A stretch of DNA of 20,200 nucleotides, from NCBI GenBank assembly GCA_025353305.1, contig JANXQX010000180.1, positions 1 to 20,200 of the forward strand, read 5' to 3'. Each line of letters opens with the position of its first letter. Within the stretch, counting starts at the first letter, position 1. The translations under genes and the position numbers were made by a program. Source of the DNA: Holophagaceae bacterium. GTDB lineage: Bacteria; Acidobacteriota; Holophagae; Holophagales; Holophagaceae. Under the pieces are notes generated by a model that was given only the letters and a program-made list of their open reading frames with translations, had not been told where the DNA came from and ran no database searches. Of the stretch, positions 20,091-20,200 are shown one piece after another.

Positions 20091-20200
20091 GTGCAACGGT
20101 AGTGCAACGCCCAGGAGCCAAGTCGAGACCTGACATATGGGGTTACCTCTCTTGGATCGCTCCCCAAGTTGTTAGGCTGCGAGATATTCTTCCCCTCATG
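20091..20200. other. Non-coding tail with GTGCAAC direct repeat
   Basis: Behind the terminator GTGCAAC occurs at 20091-20097 and 20102-20108, a period of 11 bp. No gene with coding support is visible from here to the window edge. An ATG at 20198-20200 has no ribosome site. Closely spaced repeats next to a tRNA 3' end recall integrase arm-type sites, but no recombinase gene is in view. Confidence 0.4.

Noticed and set aside
20044..20200. Minus-strand open frame running from the right edge across the tRNA
   Set aside because: It reads through the tRNA antisense, a common source of spurious proteins, and has no ribosome site or domain.

Overview
The window looks like chromosomal DNA from a GC-rich, Gram-negative, free-living bacterium. 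LpxC (lipid A synthesis) implies an outer membrane, and IspD implies the MEP isoprenoid route. A short HisG with a HisZ partner, a DUF4388/PATAN protein, a PIN-PhoH ATPase and an exported prolyl oligopeptidase together recall Acidobacteriota of the Holophaga/Geothrix type. That placement is inferred from gene content and remembered families, not from a search.

Layout. Positions 1-210 are non-coding and hold a long structured inverted repeat and a short tandem motif. A Phd/YefM-RelE (StbDE-like) toxin-antitoxin pair follows on the minus strand (211-730), with its own promoter and a palindromic operator, directly behind the last his gene. From about 17.7 kb down to 0.8 kb every gene is on the minus strand. 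In transcription order they are: PIN-PhoH ATPase; three small tandem membrane paralogs of unknown function; tyrS; a DUF4388-TM-SPOR protein; an RlpA-like DPBB-SPOR lipoprotein; ispD; lpxC; and a nine-gene histidine cluster, hisD-hisC::HAD-hisB-hisH-hisA-hisF-hisIE-hisZ-hisG. The plus strand carries a secreted prolyl oligopeptidase (17.8-19.9 kb) and a tRNA-Thr(CGT) with a terminator and a possible integration-site signature.

The histidine cluster encodes every step of the pathway provided that the HAD phosphatase domain fused to the C-terminus of HisC is the histidinol-phosphate phosphatase. HisB here is a stand-alone dehydratase and no other phosphatase is present. HisG is the short form that needs HisZ. 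Most his junctions overlap by 1-13 nt, which indicates tight translational coupling.

The most notable points are the HisC-HAD fusion, the apparent lack of a standard start codon at the conserved N-terminus of hisD, the three-copy family of small membrane proteins whose last copy shows a frameshifted original start, the DUF4388-TM-SPOR architecture next to a second SPOR protein, and the palindrome at the left edge. I found no CRISPR array, rRNA or insertion sequence.
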